The notes under the pieces are model-generated. The model saw only the letters and a list, made by a program, of their open reading frames with translations. It had not been told where the DNA came from and made no database searches. Below, in pieces: positions 38,067 through 46,117 of a stretch of 64,000 bases of DNA. Both the position numbers and the translations under genes were made by a program. Source of the DNA: Sphingomonas_L flavalba_A (lineage in GTDB: Bacteria; Pseudomonadota; Alphaproteobacteria; Sphingomonadales; Sphingomonadaceae). Every line of letters begins with the position of its first letter. Position 1 is the first letter of the stretch. Where the stretch lies: contig NZ_CP180208.1 in the NCBI RefSeq assembly GCF_047553045.1, positions 1,116,001 through 1,180,000 of the forward strand. Direction: 5' to 3'.

Positions 38067-38798
38067 GGTGCTGTCAGGCAAACGCTAACTTGTCTCCGCT
38101 AGCGGCCTTCCGTCGCATAGAGGGACGAGAATGAACGCCATATCCTACAAGCGTCACCGGTTCCCGCCGGACACGATCCGGCTCGCGGTCTGGCTCTATT
38201 TCCGCTTCACCACGAGCCTCCGTGACGTCGAAGAGATGCTCGCCGAACGCGGAATCGACGTCACTTACGAGACCGTGCGCTGCTGGGCCAACAAGTTTGG
38301 CCCCGCCATCGCCGCCAACATTCGCAGATGTCGTGGCCGGGCCGACACCGTCTGGCATCTCGACGAGATGGTGGTCCGCATCAACGGTAAACGAATGTTC
38401 ATGTGGCGAGCCGTCGACAAGGAGGGCGAGGTCCTTGACGTGCTTGTGCAGAAGCGCAGGAACAAGGCCGCAGCCCTGAAGTTGCTGCGGAAATTGCTCA
38501 AGAACCGGGGCTACGTGCCCGAGCAGATCGTCACTGACGGCCTGCTCTCATATCCAGCCGCACTGCGAGATCTGGGATGCCTGTCTCGACACAGGCCCGG
38601 GCGTTTGCGCGAGAACAATCGGGTCGAGAACTCGCATCTGCCGGTCCGACGACGAGAGCGAAAGATGCAGCGGTTCAAGTCCCAAGGCCAAGCTCAGCGG
38701 TTCGTCTCGACACACAGCGCAATCTACAACACCTTCAACGTCCAGCGTCACCTGATCTCACGAAAGACAATGCGTATCTTCCGATCTGCCGCGAGGGC
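38067..38798 (+). mobile_element. IS6-family insertion sequence, 3'-truncated (copy 2)
   Basis: The left end GGTGCTGTCAGGCAAACG (38067-38084) shares nine of its first ten bases with the ends of copy 1. The element runs into its transposase and stops abruptly near 38798, where the sequence changes to an antisense phage gene. No right inverted repeat (TGACAGCACC) follows, so the last roughly 60-90 bp are lost. Copies 1 and 2 face outwards in opposite orientation, around the oxidoreductase remnant and the alkylsulfatase. Confidence 0.75.
38131..38798 (+). pseudogene. IS6 family transposase, C-terminus missing
   Basis: About 222 native residues with the triad intact (WHLDEMVVRI, VTDGLLSYPAAL, NNRVENSHLPVRRRE) up to QRHLISRKTMRIFRSAA, near the usual end of IS6 transposases. 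The final roughly 12-18 residues are replaced by antisense phage sequence, and the open frame continues to 39498 as a chimaera. Activity is doubtful, as the element has only one end. Confidence 0.8.
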
Positions 38799-39168
38799 TG
38801 ACCCCGCCGACGCTGAGCGTGACGGTGGCGCTTTCGGCATCGGTGTCGATCAGCGCCACGGCATCGATCGCGCCCGGCGCCAGCACCACTTCCAGCGAGC
38901 CGGTGCGGGTGGCGGCGGTGCCGACCCGGTCATCGAACATCGCCCAGCGGTTGGTTGGGCCAAGATCGAGCCACTTTGTCGGATCGCTGGTCGGGTTCAC
39001 GCCGGTCGACGCGGTCAGCGCCTCGTAGCGCCGGTGGGTCGAAGTCAGGATCACCCTGTTGCCGGTCACATAGGCCGTGCCGGTGGCCCATGCCGGATGG
39101 TCATTCTCGGGGATGGTGCTGCTGGTCAGCATGGCATCGGTGATGGTGGTGGGCCGGATCAGCTTCAT
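38799..39168 (-). pseudogene. Phage tail-associated protein, C-terminus lost to IS6 junction
   Basis: Starts MKLIRPTTITDAMLTSSTIP at ATG 39168 with a GGAG site and overlaps the tape-measure stop (ATGA). About 122 residues remain, including PTNRWAMFDDRVGTA and LAPGAIDAVALIDTDAESATVTLSVGG, a pattern known from prophage tail or baseplate proteins of alphaproteobacteria. The frame then runs into antisense transposase sequence (ending 38758). Exact role in the virion is not known. Confidence 0.7.
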
Positions 39169-40855
39169 GCCGCACTCCTCACCGCCAGCGCGTCGCCATC
39201 GGGCGTCACCCGCTCGAGGATGCGCGCGGTTTTGCTGGTGCCCGAGGCGATCGTGGCCGAGGCAATGCGCTGGTCTTCGCGCAGGTCCGCCACCTCCTGC
39301 CGCAAGGCCTGGAGTTCATCGAGCAGCGCACTCTGGCTGTCGTTGGCCGCCGGGGTGGCGGCGGCAGATTGCGTCGCCGCGAACTGCTCCCACCAGCTGG
39401 GCGTGCCCGTACCGGTAGCGTTGTCGCCGACCCCGGTCATGGCCCCGCTCATGGCATCGATCACCGCCAGCGTCTGCTCGAGACTGGCGGCAGTTTGACC
39501 CTGGATACGCGCCAGGTCCTGCGACGAGGTCGCGGCATTGGCCGCCGCCGACAGCAGGGCCTGGCTGAGCCCGGGCAGCGCCTTGGCCGCCTCCTGATCC
39601 CCGGTTCGGGCGGCGTTGGTCGCAGAGTTGACTCCGCGAGCGCGCGGGCATAGGTCATGGTCTCGCTGCCCATCACGCCCCGGATGCGCCTGATCTCGGC
39701 GATGAGGCCATCGGTGATCGCCGCCCAGGCCGAACGCAGCTTCTCGGCGGCACTGGCGGCGTCCTCTGCGGCCTTTTGCTGATCCTCGAGGGCCCAGATC
39801 TGCTGCTGCAAGGCCCGGTTGCTGGCATCGAGCCGGGCGAGATCGAGCGCGCGCAGGGCCACGGTATCGCCCTGCAGTTCGAGCAGACGCCGCTGCAGCG
39901 ACAGGTGCTCATCGGCAATGGCCGCGGCGCTCGCCGCATCCTGCGCCGCGCCGACCAGATCGGCAAAGGCCGGGGCCAGCTGGATCAGCGCAACATAGGC
40001 CGCGCGGCCCGCCTCGGTGGTGAGATCCTGCGCCTCGACCAGTGCGCGGAACCCCGCGATGCTGCTGGGCATGGCAAGGCCAAGGCTCGCCAGCACCGCA
40101 GTCATCTGGGCAGTGCGGGCCGCAGCCTGTTCCGCATTGGTATAATAGAGCGAGAAATACTCGCCCGTCGCCGAGGTCATGTCGCTGACCGTACCGAACA
40201 GGTCGACCAGATCCATCGAGGCCGCGATCGTGAGGTTGGTCGAGCGCCCGAGCATGGTCATCGCGCTTGTGACTGCCTCGACACTGGAGGCAATGCGGAT
40301 CAGCGTCTCGAAATAGCCTTCGCCAACCTGCTGGAACTGCTCGAGCCCCGGAATGGCGTAGCGGGCGAGACTGTCGGCGGCAGCGCCGAATACGGCAGCC
40401 AGCTTCTCCTGGATCTGCTGACCGGTCAGGTCCTTCAGATCGATCTTGCCGATATTGACGACGAAGCCCTGCAGCCGCGCCTCGACCTCGCCCAGCGACA
40501 GGCCCAGCGGTCCGGCAGCGGCAGCAATGGCGTCATGGAACCCGGTGAAGATCAGCGCAAACTGGCGTTCGAGCTCGGCGCTCGCGGCGGAATATTGCGT
40601 CGAGTATTTTGTGCTGGTGGTGATCCCGAAGAACTTCTTCTTTTTCTGGATATCGGTGTAGTAGCTGGCGTCGAACCCGCCGGACATGATGCTGCCCAGC
40701 GACTGGGCGCCGCCATAGATGCCCTGGCCGACGATCTTCGTTTTCGTGCCGAACAGCGAGCCGATCAGCTTGCCGACCGCGCCCACCACACCGCCCAGGA
40801 TGCCGCCGATCACCGGGATCTTGTCGAGCACCGAGCCCATGCCCTGAGACGCAGC
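39165..40855 (-). pseudogene. Phage tail tape-measure protein, C-terminal part, frameshifted
   Basis: Two minus-strand frames make up one protein. The first runs from a broken N-terminus near 40855 (GSVLDKIPVIGGILGGVVGAVG, hydrophobic) through alpha-helical, alanine-rich sequence to GSETMTYARALAE. The second resumes at NSATNAARTGDQEAAKALPG and ends at 39165. A one-base loss near 39630 breaks the frame. Tape measures set tail length and are usually over 1000 residues; the N-terminal half is absent, replaced by the connector fragment. Confidence 0.72.
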
Positions 40856-40917
40856 TGCTGGCGCGCCTCTTCCAGTGTCACCGCGCGCATGGTTGGTGCG
40901 GTGACGGTCGTGATCAT
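40850..40917 (-). pseudogene. Phage head-tail connector protein, N-terminal stub
   Basis: The ATG at 40917 overlaps the stop of the preceding small phage gene. About 23 residues remain, MITTVTAPTMRAVTLEEARQ and a few more, a start typical of phiE125 gp8-like head-tail connector proteins. It then fuses to tape-measure sequence out of frame. Short length limits confidence. Confidence 0.5.
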
Positions 40918-41093
40918 TTCGTGCGCGTCCGCGCAGGCTTTGGCGCTTCGGACTGAGCCTCGACCGGCTCGGAAAGACCGCGCTGGCGCAGGATTTCGCC
41001 ATCAGCGTCCGCGATTTCGAAGGTCTGGCCGGGAAGGATATTGTCCGGGCCGACCGCGCTGACATGCAGCGTGTCGAGGGCTTTCATCAGCAT
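40914..41093 (-). CDS. Small phage protein of unknown function
   Basis: A complete 59-residue frame starting MLMKALDTLHVSAVGPDNIL (or at the internal Met at 41087) and ending PKPARTRTK. Located between capsid and head-tail connector, where phages often carry a small protein. Contains LPGQTFEIADADGEIL and a basic tail. No family recognised; if the rest of the prophage is dead it has no obvious job. Confidence 0.6.
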   Translation of the reverse strand: MLMKALDTLHVSAVGPDNILPGQTFEIADADGEILRQRGLSEPVEAQSEAPKPARTRTK

Positions 41094-41150
41094 GGGGGAG
41101 TTCTCCGTAAAAGTTCCAGGGCCGACCCGTCAGCCGGCCCCGGATCAGGA

Positions 41151-41645
41151 TCAGACGGCAGTTGCCGCGGTCACCGCGTCGGAGAAGTCGCCCTTGATGA
41201 AGGCCTCCGGGCGATAGACGGCGAGGCCAAGGCGCTCTTCGGCGAGGATGGTGACCAGGTTCTTGCGGAAGTTCTGGTCATCCTCGGTCGAGATCTCGAC
41301 CCGGGCGTCCCAACGGTCGAAGATCTGCGCGCCCAGCCGGAAGGCACCGGTCAGGAACTTGTCCTGCGCGATCGCCTGGGTGGTGACGATGGGGATGCCC
41401 CAGAGCGTCGGCGACAGCGTGCCCTGCGGGTTGCCGATCAGGTAGGCGCCGCTCGTCTCCTTGAGGAGCTCGATGCTCGCCCAGTCGGTCGGGTGCATCA
41501 CCGCGCCCGTGGTCGGCAGCTCGGCAAGGGCCGCCTGCAGCATGGCGAGGCGCAGCACGTCGATCTTGGTGACGGTGGCCGGAATGGTGATCGGCGCGGC
41601 GAAAGCGCTGGCCTGGGTATAGATGCCGTGCAGAAGCGCGGCAGC
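41151..41645 (-). pseudogene. HK97-type major capsid protein, C-terminal fragment
   Basis: About 165 residues from ALLHGIYTQASAFAAP through KIDVLRLAMLQAAL, MHPTDWASIELLKETSGAYL, LWGIPIVTTQAIAQDKFLTG to the stop at 41151. This is the conserved C-terminal half of HK97-fold capsids. It has no start of its own: upstream it is joined to the YqaJ-type gene near 41645, the N-terminal half being deleted. Confidence 0.75.
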
Positions 41646-42328
41646 AATTCCCCAGCATCGGTGGCTGACAGGATGCGCACGGCCTTGTCGCTCATGCGCT
41701 GGGCCAGGTCTGCATCGAACGGGACCAGTTCGTGGTGGAGTTCAGCCGTGTCCTTGTTGATCGCGGTGAACAGCGCTGGCGCGGTCGAAATCCCCGGCAC
41801 GCTGGCTTCCATATAGGCCTGGTAGAGCGCGATCTGGGCGGCATAGACTGGCTTCGACAGCACGACGCCCTTCGACACGGTCTCGCGCCAGTTCTTCGCG
41901 TTCATGGTCTTGCATTCCCAGAGCGCGGGGACACGAAGCCCAAGCGCAGCAGGAGCGCCGGCGATGATCCCATCGACGTGACCGCGCAGGCGCCCGCCAG
42001 CGGCCGAGAAGCCGAACTGCTCCCCGTCCGGACGATTGCCTTTGCGGGTGAACAGATCGAGGCCGGCACCGCGCAGCCAGGCTATAGCGAGGTCTTCCAG
42101 GGCGTGACCCATCGCGAAAATCCGCAGGGTTCGGCCTGAGAAGCCCGCATTTTCGTCCATGGGCGTGGCCGTGAACTCGAACTGGAGCGCGCGCTCGCAA
42201 GAAACACCGATCCGCGAGCCGCCGAGATAATCCCGCGGGCTGCGCGCGGCGTTGTCTGCCACGAGATGGCTATCGACGAGGGCATTCAGACGTTCGCCGA
42301 ATGCGGGACGGTGATTGAAGTCCAACAT
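41645..42328 (-). pseudogene. YqaJ-type phage recombination nuclease, C-terminus lost
   Basis: Begins MLDFNHRPAFGERLNALVDS at ATG 42328. Segments RDYLGGSRIGVSCERALQFE, LWECKTMNAKNWRETVSKG and PVYAAQIALYQAYME are typical of YqaJ/Cas4-like viral exonucleases (the ECK pair is an active-site motif). After SATDAGELLPR the reading runs into capsid sequence in another frame. Its start codon would have overlapped the DUF6511 stop before the inversion. Confidence 0.72.
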
Positions 42329-42331
42329 CAG

Positions 42332-42421
42332 AACACCGCCTGCACGACCTGTCACTTGGGCGGCAACTACAAGCAATACACCTGCTATGGCTGCCATGAG
42401 CACCAGCAGGCCAGGATCCGC
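42332..42421 (+). pseudogene. C-terminal fragment of multiheme cytochrome c (inverted)
   Basis: Encodes NTACTTCHLGGNYKQYTCYG followed by CHEHQQARIR: two CxxCH haem sites. It has no start of its own and lies antisense to its parent, the truncated cytochrome gene at 42855-43379. The YTCYGCHEH pattern is the expected C-terminal part of that protein. Beyond 42421 the sequence becomes phage-like, so the true C-terminus is missing. Confidence 0.7.
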
Positions 42422-42456
42422 ATGCTCTGCGGGAGGCGGCGTGATGGATACCGCCC

Positions 42457-42861
42457 ATGGAAAAATCGCCCTCTGCCGAAAAGCGACTGCGGTGCTGGCA
42501 TCCACGCGGATTGCTGTGTGCTGTCTGCCTTCGTCCAACCTCTGGCTTCGGCTGGTCGGGCCCGCAACGCACGAGACGATCGGGCCCCTCTGTGTGGTTC
42601 TGCTCAATCAGCTGCCAGCGCTTCTTCTGGCTGCGGGCGCGCAAGGTGCAGGACATGGTTGATCTGACCGCCCGCGAAGAGGCCGCGATCCGTGCGACGC
42701 TGCAACCTGTCGCAGCCCTGATCGACACGATCGGCTGGCACTCCCCACCATCCGCATGGTCGCAGGAGCAGGTGCTCCAGCTGATCACCGTCGCGATCGA
42801 TGGCTTCCAGACCGCGATGCATCAGGCAGCCGTGGACGACCCCATGGAGGTGCCGTTGTGA
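42457..42861 (+). CDS. DUF6511 domain phage protein
   Basis: A 134-residue protein: a cysteine-containing N-terminal region (CWHPRGLLCAVC, WFCSISCQRF, possibly zinc-binding) followed by a helical part (MVDLTAREEAAIRATLQPVAALI, EQVLQLITVAIDGFQTAM), ending PMEVPL. The layout matches DUF6511 proteins found in prophages of alphaproteobacteria; function unknown. It is intact but, after the inversion, reads against all the other phage genes. Confidence 0.65.
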   Translation: MEKSPSAEKRLRCWHPRGLLCAVCLRPTSGFGWSGPQRTRRSGPSVWFCSISCQRFFWLRARKVQDMVDLTAREEAAIRATLQPVAALIDTIGWHSPPSAWSQEQVLQLITVAIDGFQTAMHQAAVDDPMEVPL

Positions 42862-43379
42862 TCGCCGTCGAGCAGGAAATATCGGCTGTGGTTGAAGGTA
42901 GCCGGTTTCCAGTGCGCAGGTTGGTGGCATGTCGCACATGCCAGCTTAGGACCGCGGTGCAGGTCATCTTGCGGAGCCGTGTGACACGACTGGCAATTCG
43001 CGCGCGCATCAACCTTCAGCAGTCCGTGGTCGAACTTCACTGCACTGGCTTTCGTCAGCCTCGGTCGGGGGTGATCACTATGGCAGGACATGCAGTTGGG
43101 TTCGGTCAGCGCCTGATGGAACGCTGGGCGCCGCTCCGATTGCGGGATGGCCACACCCTTGGTGGTGCGCAAGCCAATGTCCGCTACGGCGTGGCAGGTG
43201 GTGCAGCGGTCGGCCGAGGCCCCCTGAAACGGCGCGTGGCACGCAAAGCAATTGCTCTCCAGCCCCGCATGCGCCGGGATCAGGTTGCCAGGGCTGACCA
43301 TTTCATGTGGCCGGGTGAAGCTGAGGTAGATGATTACCGCCAGTATCAGCGAAATCCCGATCCAGACTGAGCGTTTCAC
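42855..43379 (-). pseudogene. Multiheme cytochrome c, N-terminal part broken by inversion
   Basis: GTG start at 43379 overlapping the upstream cytochrome b stop. An N-terminal anchor helix (SVWIGISLILAVIIYLSF) is followed by five CxxCH haem sites (CFACH, CTTCH, CMSCH, CQSCH, CATCH) and extra His residues for bis-His ligation. The native reading ends at FNHSRYFLLDGDHN, then runs into antisense DUF6511 and stops at 42822. Two more haem sites lie in the inverted fragment at 42332-42421, so the original had at least seven haems. It was probably a periplasmic electron-transfer protein. Confidence 0.8.
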
Positions 43380-43954
43380 TTCCACCCCCAGAACAGGAAG
43401 GTTGAGAGGATGTGGGCAGTGGCAAGCACAGCGAACGCGCGCGCAATCGGCAGGTGAATGGTCCGCCATTTGCGCACCAGGCCGGCGGCCAGGCTGTCCC
43501 AAAACAAACGCTGCTCAATTTCAGGTTCAGCGAAACCTGCCTCTCGTAAATCGGCTTTGGCCTGCTTCATCCAGCGCTGGGAGCGCGACATGAGATACTT
43601 GCCAGTCAGACCACTGATTATGTTCACGCCCATCGCCGCAACAGCGAGCCAGGCAAGGACGGCATTGAAGTGAATGCCTGCGTGGACAAGGACAAGCGTG
43701 GAGCCGATCCAGGCCAGCCATTCGTGTAATCGTAGCAGGCGGATCGGGTTATCACTCTTGATCAAGCCCCGCTTGCGCAAGGAATGGCCGAACGACAGCA
43801 GTATCAGGATCACGCCGGGGATGCCGAGGTAGCGGCCAATCCAGACCAGATCTGTGAGGTGGAGAATGAGGTCGATGAACAGGGTGACAGCCGCAAGCAC
43901 CACCAGCCTGAAGTAAAAAGGCACAATTTCCTTGAAAATCAGGCGAATTCTCAT
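43376..43954 (-). CDS. Membrane cytochrome b-like protein
   Basis: A 192-residue protein with about five transmembrane helices (LVVLAAVTLFIDLILHL, GIPGVILILLSFGHS, WLAWIGSTLVLVHAGIHF, AVLAWLAVAAMGVNIISG, AFAVLATAHILSTFLF). Histidines at the membrane faces (RLLRLHEW, LVHAGIHF, RTIHLPIA, ATAHILS) fit two b-type haems. It is coupled to the multiheme cytochrome c by a GTGA overlap, suggesting that together they move electrons from the quinone pool to the periplasm. The family is not precisely identified. Confidence 0.7.
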   Translation of the reverse strand: MRIRLIFKEIVPFYFRLVVLAAVTLFIDLILHLTDLVWIGRYLGIPGVILILLSFGHSLRKRGLIKSDNPIRLLRLHEWLAWIGSTLVLVHAGIHFNAVLAWLAVAAMGVNIISGLTGKYLMSRSQRWMKQAKADLREAGFAEPEIEQRLFWDSLAAGLVRKWRTIHLPIARAFAVLATAHILSTFLFWGWK

Positions 43955-44028
43955 TTTAAAGGGAGCTGACGTGAAGCGTTGTCATTCTGCCCTTGGCCTT
44001 TCTCACACTCGTGATTTGCTGGTGGCCA

Positions 44029-44577
44029 TCAGCGCCGGCCCGGCAACATCCGGCGCAAGGTATCGTCCTTGACGACATAATGATGGAAGAGCGCCGCCAG
44101 AGCATGGATGCCAATCAGGAAGTATCCGATCGTCCCAACCGTCTCATGTAACTCCTTTACCTGCCCTGCCAGCGCCTTACTCTGACCGACTAGAGCGGGA
44201 AGTTCCAAGCCAAAGAAGGGGATCGTCTTGCCTGAGGCGCTGAGTATCACCCAGCCGGCGACAGGCATCGCCAACATGAATGCGTAGAGCGCAAAATGCG
44301 TCGCGCTGGCGAGCAGCGACTGCCAGGCTGGCGGTTCCGGCGAGATAGGCGGCCTACGGCTGCTGAGGCGCGCTATCAGGCGGATGATAACCAAGGCGAG
44401 GACAGTCAGCCCTAGCATGAAATGCCAAGCCTTAAGACCTTCGCGGATGTCGGTTCCCTTGGGATAGTTCTCCCGCAAAAGGATCGTCGCATACACAGCG
44501 GAAATCAGCAGGACCATGACCCAGTGAAGAGCGATCGACAGGGAGTTAAAACGCTGGCGAATATCAGTTGAATTCAT
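44029..44577 (-). CDS. Cytochrome b561 (YodB/CybB type)
   Basis: A 182-residue four-helix membrane protein: SIALHWVMVLLISAVYATIL, AWHFMLGLTVLALVIIRLI, AFMLAMPVAGWVI and GTIGYFLIGIHALAALFHH, with haem-ligand His in LHW, AWHF, GIHA and FHHYV. The ending (VVKDDTLRRMLPGR) is typical of the family, which oxidises quinol or passes electrons to superoxide or periplasmic acceptors. The ATG at 44577 is preferred, with GAGG 6 bases upstream. Confidence 0.88.
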   Translation of the reverse strand: MNSTDIRQRFNSLSIALHWVMVLLISAVYATILLRENYPKGTDIREGLKAWHFMLGLTVLALVIIRLIARLSSRRPPISPEPPAWQSLLASATHFALYAFMLAMPVAGWVILSASGKTIPFFGLELPALVGQSKALAGQVKELHETVGTIGYFLIGIHALAALFHHYVVKDDTLRRMLPGRR

Positions 44578-44652
44578 TGCGAGCCTCACATTCGGCTTTC
44601 AGGCTATATGCAGGGCCAAGAGCAATGCATTGTCCTTGGTCAAGGCCACTGA

Positions 44653-45354
44653 TCACACGACCGTCCCGAATATCGATCCGATGCCCGCAGTCAGGGCCAT
44701 GGCGAGCGCCCCCCAGAACGTCACACGGACAGTCGCCCGAACTATGTTCGCGCCTCCCGCCCGCGCGCCAATCGCTCCCAACAGAGCCAGGAAAATCAGC
44801 GAGGCGATCGAAACACCGGCGACCAGCAGTGTGTTAGGCAGAAGCACTACCATGGAGAGAGGCAGCGCAGCACCGACGGCGAAGGTAGCGGCCGAAGTCA
44901 GGGCAGCCTGTATCGGTCTCGCCGCAGTGACTTCCGAAATCCCAAGTTCATCGCGTGCATGGGCCGTGAGCGCATCTTTTGCCATCAACTGGTCAGCGAC
45001 TTGGCGCGCCAGCTCTGCATCGACGCCGCGATCCATATAGATGCGCGTCAGCTCCTCTCGTTCGAATTCCGGCTGGCTGGCAAGCTCAGCCCGTTCACGC
45101 GCGAGGTCCGCCTGCTCCGTATCGGACTGCGAGCTGACTGAGACATACTCGCCCGCGGCCATCGACATGGCGCCAGCGACAAGACCGGCGACCCCGGCCA
45201 CAAGCACTTCAGAGGTGGCAGCCGATGCCGCAGCCACGCCGACGATGAGGCTGGCGGTCGAGACGATGCCGTCATTGGCCCCGAGAACGGCCGCACGAAG
45301 CCAGCCAATGCGGGCGACCAGATGGCTTTCCGGATGTGGGTGAAGACGGGACAC
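44653..45354 (-). CDS. VIT1/CCC1 family iron/manganese transporter
   Basis: A 233-residue membrane protein beginning VSRLHPHPESHLVARIGWLR, with AAVLGANDGIVSTASLIVGV, the helix pair AGAMSMAAGEYVSVSSQSDTE and three C-terminal helices. Relatives export or sequester Fe2+ and Mn2+. The GTG at 45354, with GGAG upstream, gives the standard length; a longer frame to 45504 lacks homology. Same strand as the cytochrome genes, 75 bp upstream of b561. Confidence 0.88.
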   Translation of the reverse strand: MSRLHPHPESHLVARIGWLRAAVLGANDGIVSTASLIVGVAAASAATSEVLVAGVAGLVAGAMSMAAGEYVSVSSQSDTEQADLARERAELASQPEFEREELTRIYMDRGVDAELARQVADQLMAKDALTAHARDELGISEVTAARPIQAALTSAATFAVGAALPLSMVVLLPNTLLVAGVSIASLIFLALLGAIGARAGGANIVRATVRVTFWGALAMALTAGIGSIFGTVV

Positions 45355-45460
45355 CGGCGTTTCTCCTGTTAATAGTGTAACAATAGGCCCGCGCCGATGG
45401 TCTGTCAGCGACGATTCACAAGCTGATAACCGAGACATTAAATCAAGGGGACTATTATCC

Positions 45461-46117
45461 GTGCAGAAATTTCTGGTGTTCCTCGGGTCAGTTCGTGACA
45501 GCACGCCTCCGCGCCCAGCCAGGCTTGGCCTGCGAGTTGCCTGGCAATGCGAGAAGCATCTGCAGGAAATGGGTCATGCCGTTGAATTAATCGATCCATT
45601 GTCGATCGAACTTCCGGCCGCGTTCAAGCCCCACTTTGCCTATGCGAAGAGCGCAGCTCCGGAGGCTCTGGACGCTTTGGCTGCGAAGATCGAAGCGGCA
45701 GATGGCTATGTGATGGTCAGCCCCGAGTACAACCACTCCATGAGCCCGGCATTGGCGCATCTGCTGAACCACTTTGGCAGCTCGCTCTTTTCCTACAAGC
45801 CCAGCGCCATCGTGACCTATTCGGCCGGACAGTGGGGCGGCGCCCGTGCAGCGGTGAACATGCGCACCTTCCTGTCGGAGCTGGGTTGTCTGCCGGTTTC
45901 GGCAATGATCCACCTGCCGCAAGCACAGGATATCCTGACCGAAATTGGCGATTTTGCCGAGGGCATCGATGCTGAGGCCTGGCAAGGGTATTTTGGACGC
46001 ACACTTGCCCAGTTGGATTGGTGGGCTGCAGCCGCCCGGGCGCAGCGGGCCGTTGAGGGCATACCAGCCGCAGCGCCCACCTTCAGCCGCGATCCTTCAC
46101 AGCGGAACGCCCCTTGA
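45461..46117 (+). CDS. NAD(P)H-dependent FMN reductase family protein
   Basis: A 218-residue flavodoxin-fold protein: LVFLGSVRDSTPPRPA at the phosphate-binding start and VSPEYNHSMSPALAHLLNHF in the flavin-binding loop. It resembles SsuE/ArsH/ChrR-type reductases, which reduce FMN, quinones or metals. GTG start at 45461 with AAGGGG upstream. Divergent from the VIT gene; together with the cytochromes it forms a redox-themed cluster. Confidence 0.85.
   Translation: MQKFLVFLGSVRDSTPPRPARLGLRVAWQCEKHLQEMGHAVELIDPLSIELPAAFKPHFAYAKSAAPEALDALAAKIEAADGYVMVSPEYNHSMSPALAHLLNHFGSSLFSYKPSAIVTYSAGQWGGARAAVNMRTFLSELGCLPVSAMIHLPQAQDILTEIGDFAEGIDAEAWQGYFGRTLAQLDWWAAAARAQRAVEGIPAAAPTFSRDPSQRNAP

Larger units (their letters stand above)
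38799..42861. mobile_element. Shrunken prophage remnant
   Basis: Contains pieces of at least seven phage genes: a tail protein, tape measure, head-tail connector, a 59-residue protein, major capsid, a YqaJ-type nuclease and DUF6511. All except DUF6511 are on the minus strand and keep a normal phage order, but large parts are missing at each junction (YqaJ to capsid, connector to tape measure, tail protein to IS6). Terminase, portal, integrase and lysis genes are absent. DUF6511 is on the plus strand because of a later inversion (see 42327-42862). Confidence 0.8.
42327..42862. repeat. Inversion segment with 8-bp imperfect inverted repeats at its ends
   Basis: ATCAGAAC at 42327-42334 and GTTGTGAT at 42855-42862 (reverse complement ATCACAAC) match at 7 of 8 bases. 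The segment between them carries, on the plus strand, the end of a cytochrome c gene and then DUF6511. Flipping it joins GGCGATCACAAC to ACCGCCTGC, giving Asp-His-Asn-Thr-Ala-Cys in frame for the cytochrome, and joins CCGTTGTGATG for a TGATG stop/start overlap of DUF6511 with the YqaJ gene. Confidence 0.75.

Noticed and set aside
39776..41062. 428-codon plus-strand open frame in the phage region
   Set aside because: Antisense to the tape-measure remnant, which has clear phage-like helical sequence; the plus frame does not.
45496..45504. TGACAGCAC as the missing right end of IS6 copy 2
   Set aside because: It lies within the conserved start of the FMN reductase gene, matches only nine bases and is far from the element; chance.
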